From: Sipunculus nudus
Taxonomy: Eukaryota; Annelida; Sipuncula; Golfingiida; Sipunculidae
Length of the DNA stretch: 64,000 bases
Direction: 5' to 3'
Assembly (NCBI GenBank): GCA_026874595.1
Contig: CM049306.1
Span: 48,300,019 to 48,364,018 of the forward strand
Shown here: one piece after another, positions 40,880 to 58,749 of the stretch
How the letters are laid out: every line of letters starts with the position of its first letter
Position numbering within the stretch: position 1 is the first letter of the stretch
Translations under genes and position numbers: made by a program
The notes under the pieces: model-generated
Databases searched by the model: none
Told to the model about the DNA's origin: nothing
The model's input: the letters and a program-made list of their open reading frames with translations, nothing else

Positions 40880-42215
40880 AGAAAATTAAATCAACAGTAC
40901 TCACAGGAAAAAAATTTGCCATGGTCAAAGTTGGGTAAAATTTCAGGTATTGATTTTATGTTTATGCTAATACCTTATAAAATTTACAAAATACAGATCA
41001 AATTTTGGGTATACAATTGAATCTTAATTAAACAAAGTTATATACTTGAAAAAAATTCTCTAGCTTCAATAATTTTCATGTAACCTGAGTAAATATTTTT
41101 CCTGATTTTTTACAAAGTCAATTTTGTTTGTGCACATAACTTAAAACAATTACGCAACACTGACATCATTTCTGGCATGTGCATAGCGAATGTATAGAAA
41201 AATATGTATATTATTTATGATCAAAGTCAGATGTGGTTTTGATATTAGGCAGTCCTGAAGTGTAACAATGGGTTTTTAATGGAAAAATGAAGTTTTTCAT
41301 TAATATCTCAAAGGAATTAAGTCCTAGTGACCAAATTCTTGGCATGGTAGGGGATTTTGGAGACATCTTACTGTATGCCTAATTTAAGGAACTTAGAGCT
41401 GAAGCTGGGGAGCTGAGCTCTAGCAAACTGCATAACACTAGGTTGATGTAAACAATATGTGACATGGTGCTTGAAAACTTGAATAAAATCTACAGTTTTT
41501 GATCAACTGGTTTCAAATTTTAAATGTTAACAGTTGAAATGCTAACAAAAACATGCTTTGAAAATTTAATCCACAGCAGTTACAGGAAAAAAACGTGCCA
41601 TGGTCAAAGTTGGGCAAAGTTTAAGGTACCAATTTTTTATTTTTGCTAATATTTTAAAAAATTTAAAAGATTTTGATCTTATTTTGGGTATACAATTTAA
41701 TTTTGATTAATAAAAGTTATATTACTGGAAAAAAAGTACTTAGCTTTAACAAGTTTGGTGTTAAGTGATCAAACTTTTTTCCTGATTATTTACAAAATGC
41801 ATTATGTTTGGGCCCATAACTTTTTTAAATTATATAATACAGACCCAATTTCTGGCATGTACATAGGAACTATATAGAGGATTATTTATGGTAAATATGA
41901 GGAAAAACAGATGAGTGGTTTTGATATTAGGCAGTTCTGAAGTGTGAAAATAGGATTTTAATAAAAAATTGAGGTTTTTCCTTAATTTCTCAAAGGAACG
42001 AAGTCGCAAAGACCCAGTTTTCGGTTTGGTAGGAGATCTTGGGGATATCTAACATTATGCTAAATTTTGGATTCCTAGGTCTTACGGTTTCAAAACGTGC
42101 CACATCTACGGACGGACGGACGGACGGACGGACGGACGGACAGACGGACGGACGACGGACAATGGACCACGACTATAGCTCAGATGACTTATAGTCAGCT
42201 GAGCTAAAAATTGAA
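40880..42215 (+). mobile_element. Helentron/pearl-like element with two 690-bp units
   Basis: 40,880-41,400 is repeated at about 41,571-42,090 (shared TTGCCATGGTCAAAGTTGGG, AATTTCTGGCATGTACATAGG, CTGAAGTGT.A.AATAGG). It ends with (ACGG)n at 42,112-42,155 and a near-perfect hairpin, TAGCTCAG..TGACT...AGTCA..CTGAGCTA, at 42,174-42,208. No ORF. Confidence 0.65.
42112..42155. repeat. (ACGG)n microsatellite
   Basis: A near-pure GACG run just before the terminal hairpin of the Helentron-like element, the position where bivalve pearl elements carry theirs. Confidence 0.9.
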
Positions 42216-42749
42216 AAATATTTGTTAAAATAACACAAAATACAGGTGGCGCCACCTAATTTTCGGGAACTGACAAAACTAGTCATGGACAATATTCAAG
42301 ACAAGATTCATGACAATCCATGCATTAATTATCAAGGTATTGGAGGTTTGGTATCAAATTTTTTATTATTCTGGGGGTACTTTCAAGCCCCATAGCTCAA
42401 AGGATGTAGGTTGCAGTGACCTAATTTCAGGTTTCCAAGGAGATTTTTATTGACATCCCTGGATATTCACATAGAACTTTCGGAGCGAATATAGAATACC
42501 TCAGGCACCCTGGTTATCAGAACGTCCTAAAGAGGGTGATACATTTGATGGGGATAGAGAGGAAAAATGGGGTATAGTCTTTTTGGGGTTCATTTTAAAT
42601 AATAGAAGAGTTGTGATGTGACTTGTAACATCTGAGTATTTGACTGTTAGGTATGTCTTGTACCTATCTGATGTCCGGTACTGTTTGATCTGGAAGAGAC
42701 AGAGATATATGTGATTATTATACATGACATTCAATGAACATATCCATGA

Positions 42750-42812
42750 GCAAGACTCGAACCAGCGACCGTCTGCAGAGAAGTCCTGAGCTCTACCACT
42801 GAGCTACAAAGA
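42750..42812 (-). repeat. tRNA-like SINE head fragment
   Basis: On the minus strand it reads TTTGTAGCTCAGTGGTAGAGC and GGTCGCTGGTTCGAGTC, clear A and B boxes of a tRNA promoter. The 3' side does not pair with the 5' side to make an acceptor stem, so it is a tRNA-derived fragment, not a functional tRNA gene. Confidence 0.65.
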
Positions 42813-43439
42813 CTTGTTGAATGTTTTTGGAAAATGGGGGTATTTAGGTTTAGACAAAAGATATTTATGCGTGAATGAGCATGATCACATGAGTTGGTCT
42901 CGTTGTCAAAGTGCTGGGGGAAACCCCAGTTGTGATGACGTCATTTATAGTGGGCGAAATCGTCCCTAGACCAAATCGTCAATTCATATGTTTGACATGG
43001 AAATGTGTAATAGGCCTAGTAAGACGAGGTACTAAATAGATATGAAAGTGAAAATGGTAACAATGATGTAAATTGATGAATGATAAATAATGTGGAATAA
43101 TGATGGGGGGAGACCCCCCAACCCCCCTGTAATAGGTAGAATGATAATAATGAATGAAAAATAATGTGGAATAATGATGGGGGGAGACCCCCCAAACCCC
43201 CCTTTAATAGGTAGAATGATAATAATGAATGATAAATAATGTGGAACTAGAATACGGGTAGTCGACAAGCGACTACTTGTATCCGCCTAAATCAGAGTGG
43301 AACGGGTGAAGTGTTGCATATTAGCATGGATGTCTGCAGCCAAATTGTGTATGTAGGTTGCGCTACCTACCAAAAAATCCAGAGAGCCGTCCAAGTTGTA
43401 TACATATGCAAAATTTAAAGGCAGATAAGTCAAACCACT

Positions 43440-45000
43440 ATATTGTATATGAGTGATTTTTGCCCTTGGCAGACAAACAGATGGACACTGTGCAAAAAAG
43501 GGTTGCAGGTGGCGCCACCAGCTAGCGTATGATAAAGAACTTTGTGAGAACTATACACATGCAAAACTTTGGCCCAATCGGTCAAACGGTTCCCAAGATA
43601 TGAGCTTGGATATCTGCTGCATAAACTAGAATGCAGGTGGCGCCACCTGTCATAAAATCAAGAGAGCTGTCGGGGATGTATAAACTTGCAAAATTTTAGG
43701 CAGATATGTCAAACCACTGCCGAGAAATGAGTGATTTTATCCCATGGCAGACAAACAGACGGGAGCTGTGCAAACATGGCTGCAGGTGGCGCCACCAGTT
43801 TTGCTTATGATAAAGAGCTATATGAGATTCATACATATGCTAAATTTTGGCCCAATCGGTCAAACGGTTACCTAGATATGAGCTTGGATGTCTGCAGCGT
43901 AAACTTGATTGTAGGTGGCGCCACCTGTCATAAAATCAGAAAAGCTATCCAGGATGTATAAGCATGCCAAATTTCAGGTGAATTAGTCAAACCACTGCAG
44001 AGATATGAGTGATTTTAACCCAAGGCAGACGAACAGATGAACACTGTGCAAACATGGTTGCAGGTGGCGCCACCATTTTTTGTGTATGTTATAAAGCTCT
44101 CCAAGGGCTACATTTGTGCAAAAAAATTTTCCTGATCGGTCAAACGGTTCCTGAGATATGAGCTTGGATGTCTGCAGCGTAAACATGAACGTAGGTGGCG
44201 CCAATTGTCATAAAATCAGAAAAGCTATCCAGGATGTATACACATGCCAAATTTCAGTTGAATTAGTCAAGTCACTGCAGAGATATGAGTGATTTTAACC
44301 CAAGGCAGACAAACAGATGGACACTGTGCAAACATGGTTGCAGGTAGCGCCACCATTTTTGGTGTATGTTATAAAGCTCTCCAAGGGCTACATTTGTGCA
44401 AAAGAATTTTCCTGATCGGTCAAATGGTTCCCGAGATATGAGCTTGGATGTCTGCAGCGTAAACGTGAATGTAGGTGGCGCCACCTGTCAAAAATCAGAA
44501 AAGCTATCCAGGATGTATACGCATGCCAAATTTCAGGTGAATTAGTCAAGTCACTGCAGAGATATGAGTGATTTTAACCCAAGGCAGACAAACAGATGGA
44601 CACTGTGCAAACATGGTTGCAGGTGGCGCCACCATTTTTGGTGTATGTTATAAAGCTCTCCAAGGGCTACATTTGTGCAAAAGAATTTTCCTGATCGGTC
44701 AAACGGTTCCCGAGATATGAGCTTGGATGTCTGCAGCGTAAACGTGAATGTAGGTGGCGCCACCTGTCATAAAATCAGAAAAGCTATCCAGGATGTTTAC
44801 GCATGCCGAATTTCAGGTGAATTAGTCAAGTCACTGCAGAGATATGAGTGATTTTAACCCAAGGCAGACGAACAGATGGACACTGTGCAAACATGGTTGC
44901 AGGTGGCGCCACCATTGTTGGTGTATGTTATAAAGCTCTCAGAGGGCTACATTTGTGCAAAAAAATTTTCCTGATCGGTCTAACGGTTCCCGAGATATGT
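43440..45000. repeat. 279-bp higher-order tandem repeat with GGCGCC palindromes
   Basis: Units recur about every 279 bp (GGTGGCGCC near 43,507, 43,785, 44,060, 44,341, 44,620, 44,899). Each unit is itself two diverged halves of about 140 bp: both contain 'CAAAC..T....GAGATATGAG', a CTGTG/CTGCAG block and GGTGGCGCCACC. Later units are more alike than early ones. ORFs of about 70 codons repeat with the units and are not genes. Confidence 0.85.
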
Positions 45001-45166
45001 GGGTTTATGTGTGGAAACAGACGCACAAACGGACGCAGAGCGCAGAGGAAAGGTCAGAGGTCAAAACAAAATCGGGGCGCAGCAGTTCACATGTGACCCG
45101 AACATAATCCCGGGTTTCGGAAAATTCCGCCCAGCGGTTACAGAGGAGTTCTCCGGACACCTACGC

Positions 45167-45167
<1 letters not shown>

Positions 45168-45205
<38 letters not shown>
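45168..45205. repeat. (GGC)n microsatellite
   Basis: About 12 GGC triplets between the tandem array and the terminal hairpin of the nested element. Confidence 0.9.
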
Positions 45206-45895
45206 CAGCTGAAAACATAGTATCCGCAAAACTCTGTTTTGGCGGATACAATAATGATGGGGGGAGACCCCCCAAACCCCCTCCCCCCCCTGTAATAGGT
45301 AGAATGATAAGAATGAATGATAAATAATAAGGAATAATTGGGGGGAGACCCCCCGAACCCCCCCTTGGGGGAGGAATAGATGAATGACAGATCAATGAAT
45401 CAGTAGGAAAAGATTGTAGAGAAATGGCACTGGAACTAAGTGAAGTGTAGTGAGATAGTGAATGGATGAGATTGTGTGAGATGGTGATTCCTGATGACGT
45501 AATGGAGAAATTAGGGGAAGCCTATGGCAACATGGCGGCGTTGGTTTAGGAAAGACGAAGGGGGAGGAAAACAGGATACAAATGATAGAAAACTTAGAAG
45601 GAATGGACAAATAGACAGTTATTAGTGACGGTATGTGTTACTAAATACATACATCTCTTGCAATAGACAGGGTGGGCCAGTTATGTTGGCCAGTTCAGGT
45701 GCCTGAGGTATTCTATATTCGTACCGAACTTTCTAGGACCAACAGTTACGATTTGTGCCCTGCTAATGGATGGCCGGACGGCCAGACGCCAGGACACTCG
45801 GACGCCCGGGCACTCTGACGCCCAGACACTTGGAGGGACTACGGACAAATTGTCATTCCTATACCTCAGTTGACTTACAGTAAAGTGATCTCAAA

Positions 45896-47408
45896 TCTAG
45901 AAGTAGAAATTATGTAGAACAAATAATTTTGTGTGGCCTTATGAATTCCTTTTGAAAAAAAAAAATCTCCAAACACCAATAGGCACCTGTGACCACTTGC
46001 ATGCTGCAAATCAGCAAGCGACTTGTCTATTCGCCTTTATATAATTATAAACAGACTAGAGGAATGTTTTTGCTGCTGTATCTCATTCTGGTTCATGCAT
46101 CATATAAGGTTAGACAACTAAAATTTGTTAACACTGTGTATTTATATATGAGTAGAAGCTCTGCTACTCCAAAGGACATGACAAATGTCTGGATCTATGT
46201 TATATTTACTGGTTGATAAATTTCCAGTATCATTTATTTCTAATGCCATTTACATCTGTCCCCAAAACCCAAAAGCTATACATTATTCTGTATATCAGAA
46301 CTCTCTGTATATTTTATTGTTCTATACCATTAGTGTTTAGGGTGATCATGTTGATGGAACCCACCTAAGCAAAAGAAAAGCAAGTGTAATGCCTTTCCTA
46401 CAAAAAAAAATTCCTGCATTCATAATGGGTCATTCAAAGACCAATGTGATTACAAAGTAAATGCAAAAATTGACATCATATAGACCAACACAAACAAAAA
46501 ATAGCCCCACATACCATAAAAGTGTCATCCAGAACAGATTTATATATATATGTATTCAGGAGGGCTTGATATGGCATATACAAAATTAAAGCTGTTTATA
46601 GTCATCTCATCCCACTCATGTATCAACTTAAACACTGCTGAAGGAGCTGGCTGGGCTGGTCTCTGACTGAGCCAACAGTGCAGCTTCAATGGGCACCGTC
46701 TGTCCCTTTCATAACATTCAGAAGGTTTTTCTTAGCCAAAGGAATTTCTCTGATTAAAAGCAAACTATTAAGGAAAAGGGATGATAATGGAGTAATATAA
46801 CTGACATGGTTACTTAGTTAGTGCAGCGCCCGAGAAAACCATTAATTGATTAAACTTATTTTTAGGTACTTTTACAAATAAGTGTCCTTCCTGCGATTCA
46901 GAAACAGGTTATGAATTTGTCATACCATTTATACTGACATGCCATCATGAAAGCACCATCCTGGGTATTCAATTATTCAGTATACCCAAATTTTTTAAAA
47001 GCTCTGCCACTGGAGGGTAGCTGGCATTGATTACTTAAGAATGGAGATAACTGTACCCTAAAGCATGCTGTGACAGTGTGCGATGGAGCTTATTTAGTTT
47101 TCTTGATTTCTGTATCCCCAACTGAATAGATTCCATACCTTACAACCAATGATATCCCCATAGTTGCACTACTTTATATCTTATTTTCCCACAGAAACTG
47201 ACAAGCATCTTGAAGAGTATTCAGAACTGTCTAGGATGTCTATATTTAATTTGATTCATGACTAGCCATCTGTGAATCAAAAAAGAATCAATAGAATAAA
47301 AGGGTGTTTTATCTTCCAGAGGTTCTTAACAAGTGAACTTCTTTCAACCAGACTCGTATTCAGACGTAAAAATATCAACAGAGATTTGTTCTAACTTTGA
47401 ACATGAAA
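45896..47408. other. Intergenic, nothing recognised
   Basis: AT-rich unique sequence with a few short ORFs (for example 45,989-46,216), no homology and no convincing splice structure. Confidence 0.45.
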
Positions 47409-47410
47409 TA

Positions 47411-54853
<7,443 letters not shown>

Positions 54854-54898
54854 TAGCTTGGAAGCTTATATATTTGGCTATTTAAAAATTGTATCACA

Positions 54899-57800
54899 AT
54901 GGAGAGGAAATTCACAGTCAAGTATAAACTAGCTGATAAGTCCCAGGGTGGCACAAAAGAAAAGACAGAAAAAAGAAACCTGGAGACTTATGACAGTGAA
55001 AAAGATAATGATATCTTTGCACTGGGTGATGCAGCCACAGATGCTGATTTCAATCCTGATAACATAGATGAACTCTTGAAGAATTTTGGTATAAACCTAG
55101 ATGACCTTAAGAGTCAGCTAGGTGAAGGAGGGAAGATCATTACTAAAGTACATGTCCAGCGAACACCAATTGGAGGCCCAGGAGAGGATGAAATGCCATC
55201 CCTGCCAATGCCAGAGGGATTTTCTTCTGAAGGTTCCGTTGTTCACACAGAAACAAAAACGTTACCCAGTGGCCAAAAAATCAGGACTAAGATTATTAAA
55301 GGTCCTGTGCAAAGAACCACAAAAATCATACAAAGAAGAATTGGCCCAGATGGGAAAGTGATTACACATGAAGCCACAAGTCCCATGATTACTTTAAAGC
55401 ATCCATTCCGAACTCAAGAGGAGCAACCCCTGGTGTCGCCACCATCAGTTGAAAATGATGATGGGGAAGGCAACGAATATGAATACGCACCACTTAGAAG
55501 TGAAGTCCCAAGCACAGAAGATCCTGGAAACAAGCATCAGTCTGAAAGAATCGTTGATTTTCCGCCAAACAGAGGACCACAAACACCAACTCCACCAATA
55601 ACGATACTACCACCACCATCCCCATCATCAAGACCAATAGCACCAACTCCACCAATCACTATTCTACCTCCAACGCCATCACGGTCAGAATCATCATTGT
55701 CCATCCCGATCGAATCTGACACTTATACACCAGGGTTCCCTGTTCTGCCTGATAACATAACACAAAGCAACATCCCAGCAGCACCGCAACCCATTCCAAG
55801 TTCTCCTGCCAAAACCTCGGACCAAAATACTACTAACAATGAGCAAGACCATTATAAACAAATCAATCGCAGTTCATTTTCTCACACTCCATTCGACAGA
55901 CCTGATGTCACACTGACTCCGAAAGCTTTCAAGAGGAGGCTTCCATGGTTAACCCAGCATCTAAACAACAAAGTTAAAGCTGGAAAAAAGCCTGTCACAA
56001 AGAGGCCAGAGGAGTTACAGCTCAGGAAAGGCAAAACTGGAATGTGTGCTTCAGAGGTAGGGCAAATACAAAATCTACCTGCATTGTCTGTGCTTGTGGC
56101 AAACTATGCTCGTATGCTGATAGAAGACAAGCAAGAGTTTGCTGACACTCTGTTTAGGGCAATCAAGCTTGATAATATAGAGGTGACAAAAATTTTATGC
56201 AAAATAGTTCAAAAGAGTGGATTAAAGTTATCGAGTCCTGAACTGCGTGAGCCTGAGTCTTCTGCCACTGTGTTGCATGTGGCTCTGTTGTACAATCATG
56301 AAGATATTGTTGATTACTTACTCAGCAGTAAAGACCAGGAGCTCATCATGGCTAAATATACCAATGAAGAATATCGTAATCAAACCAGCCTACATGTTGC
56401 TGTGGTTAACTGTAATACTGACATGGTGGAGAAACTACTTTCTTCTCTGGACAAACAAATCTGCCTCACCCTTGTTAATACTGTTGCCAATGGCAACTAC
56501 TTCCTGTTGAAACATCCCTATGGTCAAACATGTTTGTCAGCTGCAACCTGGGCTGGCAAAGGTGAAATTCTGAAAACTCTTGTGAAATATGGAGCAAACC
56601 TAGGATTGCAGACTCATGCAGGTAACACAGTGTTACATTGTATTATACAGCTGTCTTTAGAGTTTGCTCAACACAACTTTAAAGATCTCTTGAATCATGT
56701 CTGGGAGGCAGCTTATGTTAAAGCTGAGCAAGTCATATCTGACAACAGTTCTAAGAACGTACAAAAACGTGTTCTGAAACAAAAGCAACACCAGGTTGAT
56801 ATCTTCAGGGAGCTCATGGCCATTAGAAACAATGATGGTTATACTCCCTTAGCTTTGGCTGCTTTGGAAAGCTCCAGGGTGTTCAAAGACATGATAAACA
56901 TGGAAACATTGTTCAAAATCCCTCAAAACAAGCTAGGTTCTATAGCTTGGGTTACTTTTGATGTCACTGATGTCACAAGTTTCTCTTATGACACTTACAA
57001 CAAATTTTCAGTTCTGCACACCCTGGCACACTCCTCACAAGGATTTAGTAGATCAAACTTCGAAAATGAAGATGAGGATTTCCATGACATGGAACCTATC
57101 AGCAGTTTGCTCCACTGCAAGTGGCAAACCTACCGGTGGGTGTATATAATTTGGTTTGTTATCCATTTGTTTTACATGATGGTTTTCACTGCTCTTACAG
57201 CAAACGCAAACAGCTGTCCTGCACCATACAATGCAACACACATTAACAAAACAAATTCATGTGTGCGAGGGGAAATTCATCTGGCATTTGCAGGATTTTT
57301 GGTTCTACCAATTGTTTACCTTATCCTGGAGCTGCTGGATCTTTGCGGTAACCATCCATACAGAGCCCAGTACATGAGTAACCAAAACTACATCAAGAGA
57401 GCGCTTAAGTGCGTACAGTCACAATGGACTATCACTGGAAATGGACCTTACAGGCTTGTAAACATAATGTTCTCAAGTTTCGTGATCATGTGGTTCTTTC
57501 TGTACTTTTCATACCATCTGGAGCAGGACATTGCTCTTGCTATGTCGCTTCTTCTGGGATGGGTATATGTGTTATTCTTCACAAAAGGCTGCCGTGTTAC
57601 TTGTCGATTTTCCATCATGATACAACAGATGTTCTTCAGGGATTTATTGTACTTCCTTACAGTCTATGTCATAATCCTGATTGGATTCTCATTTGCAATG
57701 AATGCCAATTTTAATTATAATGCAGATGCAGAACATACTATGGGTAGAGTGATTTACGATATGATGAATGTCGTAACAGACTTAGATGACAAAATGTCAG

Positions 57801-58141
57801 CCACACAGGCTCGCCATCCAACCTTTGGCAAACTGCTGCTGATTTTTTATGCAATTGTTGCTGTGATATTACTCATGAATATGCTGATAGCCATGATGAA
57901 CACATCCTATGAGACAGTACGACTCACCAGATGTAACATTTGGAAACAGCAGGTTCTCTCAGTTCTTTTGTTAATTGAACGTAGGTTTTTCTGGTGGAAG
58001 TGGTTATGTCGCACTTCTGAACAAGATGTATGGCGCAGGGAAACAGATGATGAAATGAGGTGTTATATAGATGTAACAGTTCTAAACATGCCCTCAGGCA
58101 AGGTAGAACCATCTTCTACAACCACAACCCCTACTAATTAA
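54899..58141 (+). CDS. TRPV-like cation channel, single exon, with long N-terminal extension
   Basis: The predicted 1,080-residue channel subunit forms cation-permeable tetramers in a membrane (family knowledge). Residues 1-380 are polar and Pro/Ser-rich, probably disordered, with TPPITILPP at 231 and 250. Ankyrin repeats lie about 455-665 (TVLHVALLYN, TSLHVAVVN, QTCLSAATWAGKG, GNTVLHCII, NNDGYTPLALAA). Six membrane segments: S1 747-768, S2 793-813, S3 852-871, S4 878-896, S5 911-935, S6 976-1000 ending LLMNMLIAMM. Between S1 and S2 are sequons N778 and N783 and cysteines 773 and 788. The pore region reads VVTDLDD (958-964), not the TRPV GMGD. A TRP-box-like IWKQQ is at 1014. An in-frame TAG at 54,854 supports the start. 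No intron interrupts it, and it is longer than vertebrate TRPVs (about 730-870). Subfamily assignment is uncertain; it looks like an invertebrate-specific branch. Confidence 0.86.
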   Translation: MERKFTVKYKLADKSQGGTKEKTEKRNLETYDSEKDNDIFALGDAATDADFNPDNIDELLKNFGINLDDLKSQLGEGGKIITKVHVQRTPIGGPGEDEMPSLPMPEGFSSEGSVVHTETKTLPSGQKIRTKIIKGPVQRTTKIIQRRIGPDGKVITHEATSPMITLKHPFRTQEEQPLVSPPSVENDDGEGNEYEYAPLRSEVPSTEDPGNKHQSERIVDFPPNRGPQTPTPPITILPPPSPSSRPIAPTPPITILPPTPSRSESSLSIPIESDTYTPGFPVLPDNITQSNIPAAPQPIPSSPAKTSDQNTTNNEQDHYKQINRSSFSHTPFDRPDVTLTPKAFKRRLPWLTQHLNNKVKAGKKPVTKRPEELQLRKGKTGMCASEVGQIQNLPALSVLVANYARMLIEDKQEFADTLFRAIKLDNIEVTKILCKIVQKSGLKLSSPELREPESSATVLHVALLYNHEDIVDYLLSSKDQELIMAKYTNEEYRNQTSLHVAVVNCNTDMVEKLLSSLDKQICLTLVNTVANGNYFLLKHPYGQTCLSAATWAGKGEILKTLVKYGANLGLQTHAGNTVLHCIIQLSLEFAQHNFKDLLNHVWEAAYVKAEQVISDNSSKNVQKRVLKQKQHQVDIFRELMAIRNNDGYTPLALAALESSRVFKDMINMETLFKIPQNKLGSIAWVTFDVTDVTSFSYDTYNKFSVLHTLAHSSQGFSRSNFENEDEDFHDMEPISSLLHCKWQTYRWVYIIWFVIHLFYMMVFTALTANANSCPAPYNATHINKTNSCVRGEIHLAFAGFLVLPIVYLILELLDLCGNHPYRAQYMSNQNYIKRALKCVQSQWTITGNGPYRLVNIMFSSFVIMWFFLYFSYHLEQDIALAMSLLLGWVYVLFFTKGCRVTCRFSIMIQQMFFRDLLYFLTVYVIILIGFSFAMNANFNYNADAEHTMGRVIYDMMNVVTDLDDKMSATQARHPTFGKLLLIFYAIVAVILLMNMLIAMMNTSYETVRLTRCNIWKQQVLSVLLLIERRFFWWKWLCRTSEQDVWRRETDDEMRCYIDVTVLNMPSGKVEPSSTTTTPTN

Positions 58142-58412
58142 AATATCCTTCTGAACTGTCTTTTCTCATGTGCCAGAACCGAAATAATGAATGCTGGTGC
58201 AGACCAATCATACAGAATAGTACATGACATCATAACAGACCTGAAAATATCCAGTTATATTTCAGATTAACAACTATTATATTCTATGGATTTATATGTC
58301 TATATGATATTAGTGAATACTCAGAATTCAATACTGCATTCATCTGGTGAATGATTTATCCTGCATATGGCAAGTCCCTTAACAAAATGGAAAGTTGAGT
58401 TTTATTTATGAG

Positions 58413-58418
58413 AATAAA
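58413..58418 (+). terminator. Candidate polyadenylation signal of the TRPV gene
   Basis: AATAAA lies 272 bp after the stop codon; a second lies at 58,741-58,746. Either could define the mRNA end. Confidence 0.4.
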
Positions 58419-58749
58419 TGAACAATGTAGATGTAGACTGATGTAATTTGCTATTGTGCATATTAATGAGGTTATAATCTGTAAACTGACTTTAATGATC
58501 ATATAAGATCTAACCTTATCAAAGTTTCTAAACATTATGGGCTTTGTTATTAAATTATTAAATAGCATATATCCTATTGTCACATTCCTTTATTGTTTTG
58601 TTTTATCAATGACCTTATAATTTGTTAGCTGTTGTCCTATTTTAGGAAGTATTGGTCAATATCTCTGTTTAAAAATTACTAATCCTTGGTACTGCAATTG
58701 TTCAATATAAATGTAACTTCTTTCAATCTGTCCTATATCAAATAAATTA

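Larger units (their letters stand above)
43279..45249. mobile_element. Nested element with GTATCCGCC ends and 3' hairpin
   Basis: The left end GTATCCGCCTAAATCAGAGT and the right end (complement) GTATCCGCCAAAACAGAGT are inverted. At the right end a second inverted copy (45,220-45,227) forms a hairpin with the terminus. The interior is mostly a 279-bp tandem repeat, then a (GGC)n run. The end design is shared with 12,334-13,649. It lies inside the minisatellite of the 3.2-kb TIR element. Confidence 0.65.
42482..45725. mobile_element. Non-autonomous DNA transposon with 28-bp TIRs and 8-bp target duplication
   Basis: The terminal repeats GG(A/T)(G/A)CGAATATAGAATACC... match at 26 of 28 positions (42,482-42,509 and 45,698-45,725). 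GAACTTTC is duplicated on both sides (42,474-42,481 and 45,726-45,733). There is no transposase ORF. Inside are a tRNA-like SINE head (42,750-42,812), a minisatellite with 'GGGGGGAGACCCCCC' units, and another nested element. The 8-bp duplication and GG-start would fit Merlin or hAT-like families; assignment is open. Confidence 0.8.
42216..45895 (+). mobile_element. Helentron-like element split by a later insertion
   Basis: The left part (42,216-42,481) and right part (45,734-45,895) join into one core repeat, a GGACGCC-type microsatellite and a 3' end (CCTCAGTTGACTTACAGTAAAGTGATCTC) similar to the hairpin at 42,174. The interruption is a 3,244-bp TIR element with an 8-bp duplication. Confidence 0.6.

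Noticed and set aside
42750-42812. A tRNA gene on the minus strand
   Set aside because: A and B boxes are good but no acceptor stem can be formed and it lies inside a transposon; treated as a SINE head fragment.
43440-45000. A CRISPR-like or coding repeat array
   Set aside because: Units are contiguous 279-bp tandem repeats without unique spacers, in an animal genome; ORFs only follow the repeat period.
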